NCBI RefSeq assembly: GCF_013213835.1
Contig: NZ_JABSSU010000006.1
Span: forward strand, 124,001 to 188,000
Direction: 5' to 3'
DNA from: Winogradskyella sp.
GTDB taxonomy: Bacteria > Bacteroidota > Bacteroidia > Flavobacteriales > Flavobacteriaceae
DNA length: 64,000 bases
Shown here: positions 7,554 through 16,110 of the stretch, in pieces
Position numbering within the stretch: the first letter of the stretch is position 1
How the letters are laid out: each line of letters starts with the position of its first letter
Translations under genes and position numbers: made by a program
Notes under the pieces: model-generated
What the model saw: the letters and a program-made list of their open reading frames with translations, nothing else
What the model was told of the DNA's origin: nothing
Database searches by the model: none

Positions 7554-8399
7554 TTAAACACTCAAAAAACATTTTAATTCTTTAGAAGTATTATCTGTTT
7601 TCCAAACAGAAATAATATTACGTTTAAATTCTTTATCAGTCAGAGGTACATATACAACAGTATCAGAATGTGTCTTTGGCTTTGCCATAAGAGATATACC
7701 TAAATTTGAGCCTACCAGTGAAGTAAGCATATCACTATGATTAGCTTTAAAAACAACATTTAGATTTAAATTCTGTTGCTCAAACGCCTCTAAAACTTGT
7801 TTATTAAGCACACAATTTCCATGTTCTATAAAAGGTAGGTTATTGAGTTCTTCAAGTTTTAGTTGACTTTTATTATTAAGCTCATGTGTTTTACATATCA
7901 TAACATCAAGCTTCTCTTCGTAAACAAATTGTTTTGAAAACAAGTTATCATCTATTGGTTCATCTTGAATAAAGATGATATCTAATTCTTGCTTCTTTAG
8001 ACGTTCAAGCAATTGGTTTTGATTATCCTCTATAAGCTCAAAATTATAAGCTTCATAGAGTTCTTTAAATTTTTTCAGAACTGGTACAACAGCATCAGTA
8101 TGATGAATTGTGTTAAGCAGTCCTATCTTCAAAGTTTTGTTACTATTCTCTTTAAATGAAACTTCAATATTGTTCCATAATGCTAGCAATTCTTTTGCTT
8201 TTGGTAACAATATCTCACCTTGTTTGGTTAGGTTAACATTTCGTTTATCTCTATAAAAAAGCTTGCAATCTAATTCTTGTTCTAACTTCTTTATTCCTGC
8301 TGAGAATGTCGACTGTACAACAAAGTTTTTTTCAGCAGCCTTTGTAAAGTTTTTATACTGAGCTAGAGTCACGAAATATCTAATTAACTGAAGATTCAT
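7554..8399 (-). CDS. LysR-type transcriptional regulator
   Basis: A 281-residue LTTR. The N-terminal winged HTH (residues 1-62) has the classic pattern FTKAAEKNFVVQSTFSAGIK and LEQELDCKLFYRD. The rest is the periplasmic-binding-like sensor domain. It is divergently transcribed from the monooxygenase/SDR genes, the normal arrangement for a LysR target. The shared intergenic region holds a two-part operator that recurs in front of two further operons in this window. The inducer is unknown; the target genes suggest a quinone, aldehyde or oxidant. Confidence 0.9.
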   Translation of the reverse strand: MNLQLIRYFVTLAQYKNFTKAAEKNFVVQSTFSAGIKKLEQELDCKLFYRDKRNVNLTKQGEILLPKAKELLALWNNIEVSFKENSNKTLKIGLLNTIHHTDAVVPVLKKFKELYEAYNFELIEDNQNQLLERLKKQELDIIFIQDEPIDDNLFSKQFVYEEKLDVMICKTHELNNKSQLKLEELNNLPFIEHGNCVLNKQVLEAFEQQNLNLNVVFKANHSDMLTSLVGSNLGISLMAKPKTHSDTVVYVPLTDKEFKRNIISVWKTDNTSKELKCFLSV

Positions 8400-8426
8400 A
8401 GTTCAAATATTTTCTGCAAATATATC

Positions 8427-8499
8427 AATAAATCGTAATAATCGATTTATTTTATCTAAAAATTCTGTTTTTTAGATAAATAAAGTCGTCGTTACTTTG
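8427..8499 (+). promoter_or_regulatory. Two-part operator and promoter, copy A of the LysR regulon
   Basis: IR1 is AATAAATCG (8427-8435), 7 bases, CGATTTATT (8443-8451). IR2 is TTATCTAAAAA (8452-8462), 6 bases, TTTTTAGATAA (8469-8479). The -7 box TTACTTTG lies at 8492-8499. The ATCT...AGAT core of IR2 ends 14 bases before the -7 box, exactly as in the copies at 11968 and 19061. Likely the LysR binding sites (an upstream recognition site plus an activation site). Confidence 0.75.
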
Positions 8500-8521
8500 T
8501 ACCAACAAAATTATAAACGAC

Positions 8522-8821
8522 ATGAAAAAACAATTTTTTGTAGTTGCAGAACTAATTGCACAAGAAGGAAAATTTGAAGAATTAAAACAAATCTTTGAAG
8601 AATTAGCAGAAGAAACCAGAAAGGAAAAAGGAGCTGTAGAGTACTTTTTTATAGAAGACCAGTCTAAACCAAACACACTTCTTTCAATAGAGAGATGGGA
8701 AAACACTGATGAAGAGGCAAAACACTGGGAAACACCCCATTTACAAAAAGCATTAACAAATGCAGATAGAATAATGGTAAACAACAGAGCTATAATACAT
8801 AAAGGATTTAAAATTATTTAA
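8522..8821 (+). CDS. Antibiotic-biosynthesis-monooxygenase-type (quinol monooxygenase-like) protein
   Basis: A 99-residue single-domain ABM-fold protein similar to YgiN-type quinol monooxygenases: it starts KKQFFVVAELIAQEGK, has the conserved LLSIERWEN strand and ends in AIIHKGFKI. These cofactor-free or heme-handling dimers act on quinols or reactive aromatics. First gene of an operon with the SDR (11-base gap). It is controlled by the LysR operator directly upstream. Function by family; substrate unknown. Confidence 0.8.
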   Translation: MKKQFFVVAELIAQEGKFEELKQIFEELAEETRKEKGAVEYFFIEDQSKPNTLLSIERWENTDEEAKHWETPHLQKALTNADRIMVNNRAIIHKGFKII

Positions 8822-8832
8822 AATAGAAAACA

Positions 8833-9642
8833 ATGAGTAAAACAATATTAATTACAGGAGCTGGTTCAGGACTTGGTGAAGGTACCGCTTTCGGATTAGC
8901 AAAATTAGGTCATAAAGTAATTGCTACAGTTGAAAACTGGCCACAAAGAACATATCTTTTAAATAAAGCTAAAGAAGAAAATGTGGATATCATCATAGAG
9001 AAATTAGATTATTTGAATGACGATGATATAGACACTATCGTTAGAAAATATGGAGACCTAGTAGATATCATAAATCTAAATGCAGCCACTGGAGAAACTG
9101 GACCAGTAGCAGAAATTCCAGTAAAACGAATTAAAAATGTGTTCGAGGTAAACGTCTTTAAAACTATCGAAATAGCACAGCGTTTTGCTAAGCTTTTTGT
9201 TGAAAAGAAAAAAGGTAAAATTATATTTACGTCATCAATAGCTGGATTTTTTACATTCGAATTTTTAGGACCTTACGTAGCATCTAAACACGCCTTAGAA
9301 GGCTTAGTGCAAACAATGCAAATTGAATTAGAAGGTACAGGAGTAACTGTTGCTACAATTAATCCTGGACCATTTAGTACAGGATTTAATCATAGAATGT
9401 ACGATACTGTTGACCAATGGTTTGACCCTGAAGCTAATTTTTCTAACCCAGATGCAATAAAGAAAGTACAAGAACTTTTTGCTACAGGAGGTATAGAGTT
9501 TGACCCACAAGGAATGATTGATTATATGATTGAAAAAATTCCTGCGGATAAACATAAATTTAGAAACGTATACCCTGATGATGTGCTTAAAGATGTCAAC
9601 GATTATCAAGCATTATTATGGGAAAAAGAAGTAGGTGAATAA
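8833..9642 (+). CDS. SDR-family NAD(P)-dependent oxidoreductase
   Basis: A 269-residue classical short-chain dehydrogenase. The Rossmann motif TGAGSGLG is at 8-15, the catalytic Ser at 134/135 (FTSSIAGF), and Y148-x3-K152 in PYVASKHAL; NPGP and FSTGF follow at 177-184. It reduces or oxidises a carbonyl or alcohol with NAD(P)H. It follows the ABM gene by 11 bases, within the LysR-controlled operon. A strong terminator-type hairpin follows the stop codon. Confidence 0.9.
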   Translation: MSKTILITGAGSGLGEGTAFGLAKLGHKVIATVENWPQRTYLLNKAKEENVDIIIEKLDYLNDDDIDTIVRKYGDLVDIINLNAATGETGPVAEIPVKRIKNVFEVNVFKTIEIAQRFAKLFVEKKKGKIIFTSSIAGFFTFEFLGPYVASKHALEGLVQTMQIELEGTGVTVATINPGPFSTGFNHRMYDTVDQWFDPEANFSNPDAIKKVQELFATGGIEFDPQGMIDYMIEKIPADKHKFRNVYPDDVLKDVNDYQALLWEKEVGE

Positions 9643-9666
9643 CCTTTTTATTTAATGTCAAATTAC

Positions 9667-9707
9667 AAATACTCGGTTAACTTCAATTTACCGAGTATTT
9701 TTGTTTT
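9667..9707 (+). terminator. Intrinsic terminator between SDR and FUSC genes
   Basis: AAATACTCGGT (9667-9677) and ACCGAGTATTT (9690-9700) form an 11-bp perfect stem with a 12-base loop, followed by TTGTTTT. It stops only 7 bases before the FUSC start codon, so the descending arm and T-run make up the FUSC leader. Either FUSC is read by leakage through this hairpin or it has a weak promoter of its own. Confidence 0.8.
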
Positions 9708-9713
9708 AGTATA

Positions 9714-11918
9714 ATGTACAAATCAATCACATACTCTCAGTTACAAGCATCGTTTCGTTACTTTAGAAGTCACGATTTTTTGCGCTCATTAGCTATGACT
9801 TTACTTATGGTAAGCTCTGGTTATCTACTTTCTATAATAGGCTTAAACCAATGGATAGCAGGTATATGTATTGGTATTTTACTTTTAAATTTCAACGATG
9901 TACAAGGTAGTTTTACTTATCGTTTAAGGGCGATGATTTTAAATTCACTTTTAAATGCAATTATAGTTATTGTTATTAATGTTTTACAGTTTTCATTACC
10001 CTTAGTTTTACTATCTATAGCAGCAATATCTTTCACTTTATATCTACTAGCGGTATTTGGTAAACGAGGTGAGGTTTTTGCATTTTCTGCTTCTTTGGGA
10101 GTGGTTTTAAGTCTTGTGAGGCAATACCAAGGAGTAGATTTAATATACTATGCTATTGCAGTTTTATCAGGTGGACTTCTCTATACTATTATATCTTCTG
10201 TATATCATTTATTAACAAGAAAAAGACAAATAAATGAGCAACTTGGTGAATTAGCAAAACTTACTTCAGATTATTTAGAACATCGAATTTTACTTGCAAA
10301 ACAGTCAGATTTTAAAGAAGAGGTAAATCAAAGATTACTCGACTTACAAGTAGCTATTATTGAGAAACAAGAAAAACTAGGAACATTAATACTATCGGAT
10401 AGTAAAATAAATCATCATAATAGCTCTCGTAATAGGCAAATGTTTTTACTTAAAGAACTCATTGATATTATGGAATTAGCAGTCGCTAATCCATCTAATC
10501 TTGCTAAAATTAAATCACTTCCAGATGTTACCCCTCAAACATTTGAATCATTTTTAGAGCTTGCAGAACAAATAGCACAAAGACTAGTAGGAATTGCTCA
10601 AGAATTAAGAAGCTTTAAAATAAACACTATAGATTCTAAACCGATAGAGTACATTAAAACTGAAGATACTATTCAAAATTATTTGAATGAAATAGGATTA
10701 CCTAGAGCACGCGAAGGTGTCTTGCTAATGACTAATTTACTCGATTACTACAAATTACAAATAAACCGCTTGGTAGCTATCGAAACTATGATAGGTACAC
10801 CAAATAGTCATAATGAACTTGCCTTGTCACATTTTCAGCAGACTCAGTTTTTAAAAGATGAAGTATATAGTTTAAAACAGTTAAGAGCCAATTTAACTAT
10901 AAATTCACCAGTATTCAGACAAGCTGCTCGTATGTCTATGGCATTGGTTATGGGATATCTAGTTGGTTATGTATTAAATGTTGAGAAAGTATACTGGATA
11001 ATGCTAACCATATTGCTAGTGCTACGTTTTAGCTATGGTATAACATTAAAAAGAGCTAAACTGAGAGTTTTAGGAACAAGTATTGGTGCACTTTTAGCAC
11101 TATTATTAGTTCAGTTTTCTACTTCAATACCGTATTTCGTCTTATTAGCAGCCATGGGTATGGTGTTTTCTTTTTCATTACTAGAAAGAAACTATATGTT
11201 GGCATCATTGGCAATAACCATTTGTGTTGTCTTTGCATTTGGTTTGTTAGACCCAAATGTATACTCGGTAATTCAGTTTAGATTTATTGATACACTCATA
11301 GGTTCATTAGTTTCTATATTAGTAGCTTATTCAATTTTTCCGTTTTGGGAAGTTTACTCATTAAAGAAAAATATTTTTAAAGCACTCACCGCAAATCAGC
11401 TGTTTTTGCAAAATATATTAGCATCAAATCAAGACGATACTCAATATAGGTTGAAACGTAAATCAGCATTTCTTAACAGTAGTATATTAAATGCTAATTT
11501 TCAACGATATAAACAAGACCCACATCACAAACAAAAAAAATCAAATGTACCTTATGATTTAGTAATGTTAAATCATACACTTGTTGCTTCAGTTACTAAT
11601 TTGGGTAATTATTTGAAAGAGCGTAGTATTCCAAAAATTGAGATGCTTCTAGAAGATATCGCAGTAGATTTAGACAACAATTTTAAGTCTATTTTAGCTT
11701 CAATAGACCATCAAGAAAACACACAACCATATTTAAAACTTCAACAATATTGGGAGAGACTAGAAACAAAGCGTAATAAAGAATATAACGCTGGTCAAAT
11801 TATTATTGAACCAGAGTTCAAACAAGAATTTCAAGATGTGCAAATGATTCAAAACGAAATCGAACGCATTAAAATGCTTTTACAGTCTATTAGAAATATT
11901 ATAACTACCTCATTTTAA
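9714..11918 (+). CDS. FUSC-family inner-membrane protein (YccS/aromatic acid exporter-like)
   Basis: A 734-residue protein with two membrane blocks, each of about five to six helices (about 25-165 and 400-550), separated by a long cytoplasmic helical region. This duplicated layout defines the FUSC/YccS family, which includes exporters of aromatic acids and other organic anions. Its place after the monooxygenase and SDR suggests export of an aromatic or quinone-derived product. The ATG lies only 7 bases after a terminator hairpin. Confidence 0.85.
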   Translation: MYKSITYSQLQASFRYFRSHDFLRSLAMTLLMVSSGYLLSIIGLNQWIAGICIGILLLNFNDVQGSFTYRLRAMILNSLLNAIIVIVINVLQFSLPLVLLSIAAISFTLYLLAVFGKRGEVFAFSASLGVVLSLVRQYQGVDLIYYAIAVLSGGLLYTIISSVYHLLTRKRQINEQLGELAKLTSDYLEHRILLAKQSDFKEEVNQRLLDLQVAIIEKQEKLGTLILSDSKINHHNSSRNRQMFLLKELIDIMELAVANPSNLAKIKSLPDVTPQTFESFLELAEQIAQRLVGIAQELRSFKINTIDSKPIEYIKTEDTIQNYLNEIGLPRAREGVLLMTNLLDYYKLQINRLVAIETMIGTPNSHNELALSHFQQTQFLKDEVYSLKQLRANLTINSPVFRQAARMSMALVMGYLVGYVLNVEKVYWIMLTILLVLRFSYGITLKRAKLRVLGTSIGALLALLLVQFSTSIPYFVLLAAMGMVFSFSLLERNYMLASLAITICVVFAFGLLDPNVYSVIQFRFIDTLIGSLVSILVAYSIFPFWEVYSLKKNIFKALTANQLFLQNILASNQDDTQYRLKRKSAFLNSSILNANFQRYKQDPHHKQKKSNVPYDLVMLNHTLVASVTNLGNYLKERSIPKIEMLLEDIAVDLDNNFKSILASIDHQENTQPYLKLQQYWERLETKRNKEYNAGQIIIEPEFKQEFQDVQMIQNEIERIKMLLQSIRNIITTSF

Positions 11919-11967
11919 AGATATTTCATTTTTAAACTATATAAAATCTAATTTATCGATTATTAAC

Positions 11968-12013
11968 ATCTAAAAAATCTGTTTTTTAGATTTATTTGTT
12001 CGCCGTTACTTTG
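11968..12013 (+). promoter_or_regulatory. Operator and promoter, copy B of the LysR regulon
   Basis: ATCTAAAAAA (11968-11977), TCTG, TTTTTTAGAT (11982-11991) is a perfect 10-bp inverted repeat, matching IR2 of copy A. The -7 box TTACTTTG is at 12006-12013, again 14 bases downstream. A degenerate IR1 (AAATC near 11944 and CGATTATT near 11957) lies upstream. It drives the MdaB-type reductase and aldehyde dehydrogenase genes. Confidence 0.75.
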
Positions 12014-12040
12014 CATTGTAAATAAAAAACAATAGCAGAG

Positions 12041-12655
12041 ATGAAACATATACATTTAGTTAACGGACACGAATACTACGAGTTTTCTCAGGGAAAATAC
12101 AATCAAACATTATTTGATGTTCACGAAAGAGTATTAGGTAAACACTTCAAATTAACCAAGACAATTATCAATGATGGTTATGATATCGCTCAAGAACAAG
12201 AAAATTTCAAAAATGCAGATTTAGTCATTTTTCAATTTCCTATTTACTGGTTTAGTGCACCAGCATTATTTAAAAAATATATGGATGAAGTTTATGCTTA
12301 TGGTGTATTCTTTGGTATGGGAAGCGAATCTAACAATTCAGACAAACCTCAAAAATATGGCTTTAGTAATGGTCTAATGAATGGTAAAAAGTATATGCTT
12401 TCTATCACCACAAATGCACCTGAAGAAGCTTATGGTGACCCTGATGGTTTCTTCGAAGGAAAAGATTTAGAAGAATTCTTATTCAATATTCATAAAACAC
12501 ATCAATTCTGTGGTATGGAACCTCTTAAAAGTTTTGCGGCCAATAATGTCATAAAAGAACCGCAACCAGAACAACACATCAAAGAGTTAGAAAAGCACTT
12601 GGATGCAACAATTGTAGAACCTTTTTCAGTTTGGGGCTCAAGCTGTAACAAATAA
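12041..12655 (+). CDS. MdaB-type NAD(P)H-dependent quinone reductase (flavodoxin-like fold)
   Basis: A 204-residue protein. It starts with HLVNGHEYYEFSQGKYN, the phosphate-binding start of MdaB-type FAD/FMN quinone reductases, and has the core FQFPIYWFSAPALFKKYMDE. These enzymes reduce quinones by two electrons and protect against redox cycling. A paralogue of the same subfamily is encoded at 15499. It is the first gene after the LysR-type operator and is followed by an aldehyde dehydrogenase after 29 bases. Confidence 0.85.
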   Translation: MKHIHLVNGHEYYEFSQGKYNQTLFDVHERVLGKHFKLTKTIINDGYDIAQEQENFKNADLVIFQFPIYWFSAPALFKKYMDEVYAYGVFFGMGSESNNSDKPQKYGFSNGLMNGKKYMLSITTNAPEEAYGDPDGFFEGKDLEEFLFNIHKTHQFCGMEPLKSFAANNVIKEPQPEQHIKELEKHLDATIVEPFSVWGSSCNK

Positions 12656-12684
12656 ATATAAATAATTACATAAATTAAATCAAA

Positions 12685-14190
12685 ATGAGTACAGAAACAT
12701 TAGAAGCAAAAAAAACTATTGCTACGCCAGATTCGTCATATAAAATGTTGATTGGTGGAGAATGGGTAGAAAGCAATACAGGTAGAACTTTTGAAAACAT
12801 TAATCCTGCAAATGGTGAAAAATTAACAGAGTATCCTTTAGCAGATGCAAGTGACATAGACAGAGCTGTAAAGGCTGCAAAAGTAGCGTCTAAAACTTGG
12901 GGTAAAACTTCAGCTACAGAGCGTCAAAATGCTTTATTAAAAATAGCTGATTTAATGGAAGCTCAAAAACAACGTTTTGTTGAGTTAGAAGCATTAGATA
13001 CTGGTAAACCAGTAAGAGAAAGTGGATTATTTGATGTGCCATTAGCAATTGACCATTTCCGTTATTGGGCAGGTGTTATACGTTCACATACTGATGAAGT
13101 AGCAATGATTGATGATAATACAATGAGTATTGCTTTATCTGAGCCAATTGGTGTTGTAGGTCAAGTTGTACCTTGGAACTACCCTATTTTTATGGCAGCT
13201 TGGAAATTAGCACCAGCAATTGCAACTGGTAATGCTGTTGTATTAAAACCATCAGAATTAACTTCAATTACAACTTTAGAATTAGGTAAAATCTTAAATG
13301 AAGTATTACCAGAAGGTGTTGTAAATATTGTAACTGGATATGGTCCAGAAGCAGGTCAAGCTATTTTAGACCACGAAGGAACAGATAAATTAGCATTTAC
13401 TGGGTCAACTCGTGTTGGATATGCTGTTGCTGAAGCTGCTGCTAAAAAATTAGTACCTGCTACTTTAGAGTTAGGTGGTAAATCTGCAAACATTGTATTT
13501 GAAGATGCTAATTGGGATAAAGCTGTTGAAGGAGCTGTAGCTGGTATCTTATTAAGTCAAGGTCAAGTTTGTGAGTCTGGTTCAAGATTATTTGTTCACG
13601 AAGATATCTATGACAAGTTCGTAGCAGAGTTAAAAGAACGTTTTGAGGCTGTAAAAGTTGGTGACCCAATGGATGAAACAACTCAAATGGGTACTCAAAT
13701 GAGTCAAGCACAATTAGACCGTGTATTAAGTTATATCGACTTAGCAAAAGAAGAAGGAGCAACAATCTTAACTGGTGGTAACAGAATTACTGAAAATGGT
13801 TTAGACAAAGGATTCTTTGTAGAGCCAACAATTATTGTTGACGCTAAAAACGAAATGCGTATTTCTCAAGAAGAAATCTTTGGCCCTGTATTAGTAGTTA
13901 TTCCATTCAAAACTGAAGAAGAAGTAGTAGCAATGGCTAATGATAATGATTATGGATTAGCAGGTGCAGTTTGGACTCAAGACATCAACAGAGCTATAAG
14001 AGTATCTAGAGCAGTTGAAACAGGTAGAATGTGGGTAAACACATATCACGAAATTCCATCACACGCACCTTTTGGTGGATATAAAAAGTCTGGCTTAGGT
14101 CGTGAAGCATACAAGTCTATGATTTCAGCTTATACTAGAACTAAGAATATTTATATCAGTACTACTGAAGGAACACACGGATTGTTTTAA
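12685..14190 (+). CDS. NAD(P)-dependent aldehyde dehydrogenase (betaine-aldehyde-dehydrogenase-like)
   Basis: A 501-residue ALDH with every active-site element: PWNYP (N165), FTGSTRVG (238-245), general base E262 in LELGGKSAN, and nucleophile C296 in GQVCESGSR. It oxidises an aldehyde to the acid. The closest subgroup by eye is betaine or aromatic aldehyde dehydrogenases, but the substrate cannot be read from sequence. It shares the LysR-controlled operon with the MdaB-type reductase. A terminator hairpin follows. Confidence 0.9.
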   Translation: MSTETLEAKKTIATPDSSYKMLIGGEWVESNTGRTFENINPANGEKLTEYPLADASDIDRAVKAAKVASKTWGKTSATERQNALLKIADLMEAQKQRFVELEALDTGKPVRESGLFDVPLAIDHFRYWAGVIRSHTDEVAMIDDNTMSIALSEPIGVVGQVVPWNYPIFMAAWKLAPAIATGNAVVLKPSELTSITTLELGKILNEVLPEGVVNIVTGYGPEAGQAILDHEGTDKLAFTGSTRVGYAVAEAAAKKLVPATLELGGKSANIVFEDANWDKAVEGAVAGILLSQGQVCESGSRLFVHEDIYDKFVAELKERFEAVKVGDPMDETTQMGTQMSQAQLDRVLSYIDLAKEEGATILTGGNRITENGLDKGFFVEPTIIVDAKNEMRISQEEIFGPVLVVIPFKTEEEVVAMANDNDYGLAGAVWTQDINRAIRVSRAVETGRMWVNTYHEIPSHAPFGGYKKSGLGREAYKSMISAYTRTKNIYISTTEGTHGLF

Positions 14191-14208
14191 TAGCAATTTC
14201 TTTAAGAC

Positions 14209-14243
14209 TTTAGAGCTGGAAAATAACCAGCTCTAAATGTCTT
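14209..14243 (+). terminator. Intrinsic terminator after the aldehyde dehydrogenase
   Basis: TTTAGAGCTGG (14209-14219) pairs with CCAGCTCTAAA (14227-14237) over a 7-base loop, followed by TGTCTTTT. The stem can extend outward with AGAC/GTCT pairs. Confidence 0.8.
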
Positions 14244-14296
14244 TTAAACTCTAAGTTTTAAGTTTAACGCTTTTATACAAGCAAGAAAATAACGAA

Positions 14297-14944
14297 ATGA
14301 CATTACAAGATAGTTTAGATAAGTTAAAAGAAAGAATTGAAGGCGGAATGCCACCTCAAATTGTAAACATAATGCACCAAGCTACTGCAGATTTGGAAGC
14401 ATCAGGTATTGGAGAAGGTATTTTAAAGGTTGGTGATAAAGCACCTGAATTTAAATTACCAAACCAAGATGGAAACTTGGTATCATCAACTGAATTACTA
14501 AAAAATGGACCATTAGTGGTAACCTTTTATCGTGGTGCATGGTGTCCTTACTGTAATACCGATTTAGGTAATCTAAAACGTTACACTGCAGAATTACAAG
14601 AATTCAATGCAACAATGATAAGTGTATCGCCTCAAATGCCACAATACAACAAACAAATTACAACGCAACAACGTTTAAACTTTGATTTATTAAGTGATTC
14701 AGAAAACAACGTTGCTAATGAGTTTGGTTTACGTTGGGAAATGGTTGACCCATTAAAGAGTTTGTATAGAGACAGTTTTGGAATCAACTTACCTAATTAT
14801 AATGGTGATGAGTCTTGGACTTTACCAGTTCCTGCGCGTTTTATCATTGGTACAGACGGCATCATTAAGTATGCAGAATTTTCAATAGACTATACAAAGC
14901 GTCCAAACCCTGACGTTTTAGTGAAAGCATTAAGTGAAATTTAA
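14297..14944 (+). CDS. AhpC/TSA-family redoxin with CPYC active site
   Basis: A 215-residue thioredoxin-fold protein of the peroxiredoxin-like group. The active site is FYRGAWCPYCNTDL with C83 and C86, a CxxC in place of the usual peroxiredoxin TxxC; SPQMPQ and PARFIIGTDGII follow. Family members reduce peroxides or disulfides. It stands alone between two hairpins, so it is probably monocistronic. It is a paralogue of the lipoprotein redoxin at 18210, sharing the CPYC site and the NYNGDESW/SYNGDDSD segment. Confidence 0.85.
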   Translation: MTLQDSLDKLKERIEGGMPPQIVNIMHQATADLEASGIGEGILKVGDKAPEFKLPNQDGNLVSSTELLKNGPLVVTFYRGAWCPYCNTDLGNLKRYTAELQEFNATMISVSPQMPQYNKQITTQQRLNFDLLSDSENNVANEFGLRWEMVDPLKSLYRDSFGINLPNYNGDESWTLPVPARFIIGTDGIIKYAEFSIDYTKRPNPDVLVKALSEI

Positions 14945-14974
14945 ATCAGTTTCACCCTTGATAAATTAGAAACG

Positions 14975-15020
14975 ACTATGAACTTTCAATAATCATTGGG
15001 TTCATAGTTTTTCTTTTTTA
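14975..15020. terminator. Terminator between convergent redoxin and HxlR genes
   Basis: ACTATGAAC (14975-14983) pairs with GTTCATAGT (15000-15008), followed by TTTTTCTTTTTT. It lies between two convergent genes and probably ends the + strand transcript; on the other strand the A-rich side offers few T residues. Confidence 0.8.
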
Positions 15021-15026
15021 TTCAAA

Positions 15027-15392
15027 TTAACCTAAAGCAATATCAATTTTACAAGGTTCAAATTCAACCTCATCAAAAGTATGAAACGTCCAATCACTTA
15101 AAGATTTAAGAACTGGTAATAGAGCTTCGCCTTTTGGAGATAAAGAATATTCTACTCTTGGTGGTGCCTCAGCAAAACGTTCTCTAATAATAAGACCATC
15201 CTCAGCAAGTTCTTTCAGTTGGTCTGTCAATACCTTTTTAGATATCATTGGCAGAAAAATTAAGAGTTTACCAAAGCGTAAACTTCCATTAGATAAGATA
15301 TATAATATTATAGGTTTCCATTTACCACCAATGATATTCATTGCGTGAACTAAAGAACACTTATTTGGGTTTTCTATTACTCTTCTTGCCAT
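15027..15392 (-). CDS. HxlR-family redox-sensing regulator
   Basis: A 121-residue winged-helix HxlR protein (NIIGGKWKPIILYILSNGS, LKELAEDGLIIRE and VEYSLSPKGEAL are family landmarks). The conserved N-terminal C12 is at the position where YodB/HypR-type members sense quinones or disulfide stress; a second Cys lies near residue 114. It is divergent from the MdaB-type reductase at 15499, the usual target of such regulators. A 16-bp perfect palindrome lies between the two genes. Confidence 0.9.
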   Translation of the reverse strand: MARRVIENPNKCSLVHAMNIIGGKWKPIILYILSNGSLRFGKLLIFLPMISKKVLTDQLKELAEDGLIIRERFAEAPPRVEYSLSPKGEALLPVLKSLSDWTFHTFDEVEFEPCKIDIALG

Positions 15393-15449
15393 AGGTTACT
15401 TTGTTGTTACCACTATTTTTACTGGGATTGATACAAAGGTTTCAAATTT

Positions 15450-15465
15450 AAACTAATATTAGTTT
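15450..15465. promoter_or_regulatory. Palindromic operator, probable HxlR binding site
   Basis: AAACTAATATTAGTTT is a perfect 16-bp palindrome midway between the divergent HxlR and MdaB-type genes. A further half-site (AAACTAAT at 15473-15480) lies closer to the reductase gene. AT-rich palindromes of this kind are bound by HxlR/YodB-type proteins; assignment to this regulator is by position. Confidence 0.65.
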
Positions 15466-15498
15466 ATTTGCAAAACTAATTAAAAAACAATTACTATT

Positions 15499-16092
15499 AT
15501 GAAAAAAATATTCGTTATCAATGGTCATCAGTACTACCCTTTTGCTGAAGGAAAACTTAACAAAACTTTCGTTGATAAAGCTACAGAACTCTTCAAAGGT
15601 GAAGGTTATGAAGTGAAGTATACAGCTACAGAAAAAGAGTATAATGTAGATGAAGAAATTGAGAAATTCCTATGGGCAGATGTAGTGTTTGTGCAATCAC
15701 CTTTAAACTGGATGGGAATCTCTTGGAGTTTTAAAAAATATTTAGATGAAGTACTTACAGCTGGTATGATGGGTAAACTTTCTGCTGGAGATGGTAGAAG
15801 TGCTGAAACACCAAAAGAAAACTATGGATTAGGCGGATTATTAGATGCTAAATATATGTTCTCATTTACAGCCAATGCACCAAAAGAAGCATTTAATGAC
15901 CCAAATGAAAAGTTCTTTAAAGGTATTAGTGAAGATGATTTGTTGCTACCAATGCATTTAAATATGGAATGGTTTGGCTTAAAGCCTTTAGCTACTTTTT
16001 TCGCTTACGATGTAATGAAAAATGCAGATATACCTATCGATTTAATTCGTTTCGATAAACATATCAAAGAAGAGTTAATTCAAAAAATATAA
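15499..16092 (+). CDS. MdaB-type NAD(P)H-dependent quinone reductase, second copy
   Basis: A 197-residue flavodoxin-fold reductase. It opens with IFVINGHQYYPFAEGKLN and has FVQSPLNWMGISWSFKKYLD, as in MdaB. Two-electron reduction of quinones is the family function. It is the first gene of an operon running to 18965 with a bestrophin, a thioesterase and two redoxins (gaps 5-40 bases). The HxlR-type palindrome upstream suggests induction by electrophiles. Related to, but clearly diverged from, the copy at 12041. Confidence 0.85.
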   Translation: MKKIFVINGHQYYPFAEGKLNKTFVDKATELFKGEGYEVKYTATEKEYNVDEEIEKFLWADVVFVQSPLNWMGISWSFKKYLDEVLTAGMMGKLSAGDGRSAETPKENYGLGGLLDAKYMFSFTANAPKEAFNDPNEKFFKGISEDDLLLPMHLNMEWFGLKPLATFFAYDVMKNADIPIDLIRFDKHIKEELIQKI

Positions 16093-16110
16093 TAACTCAA
16101 TTAAAATTTA

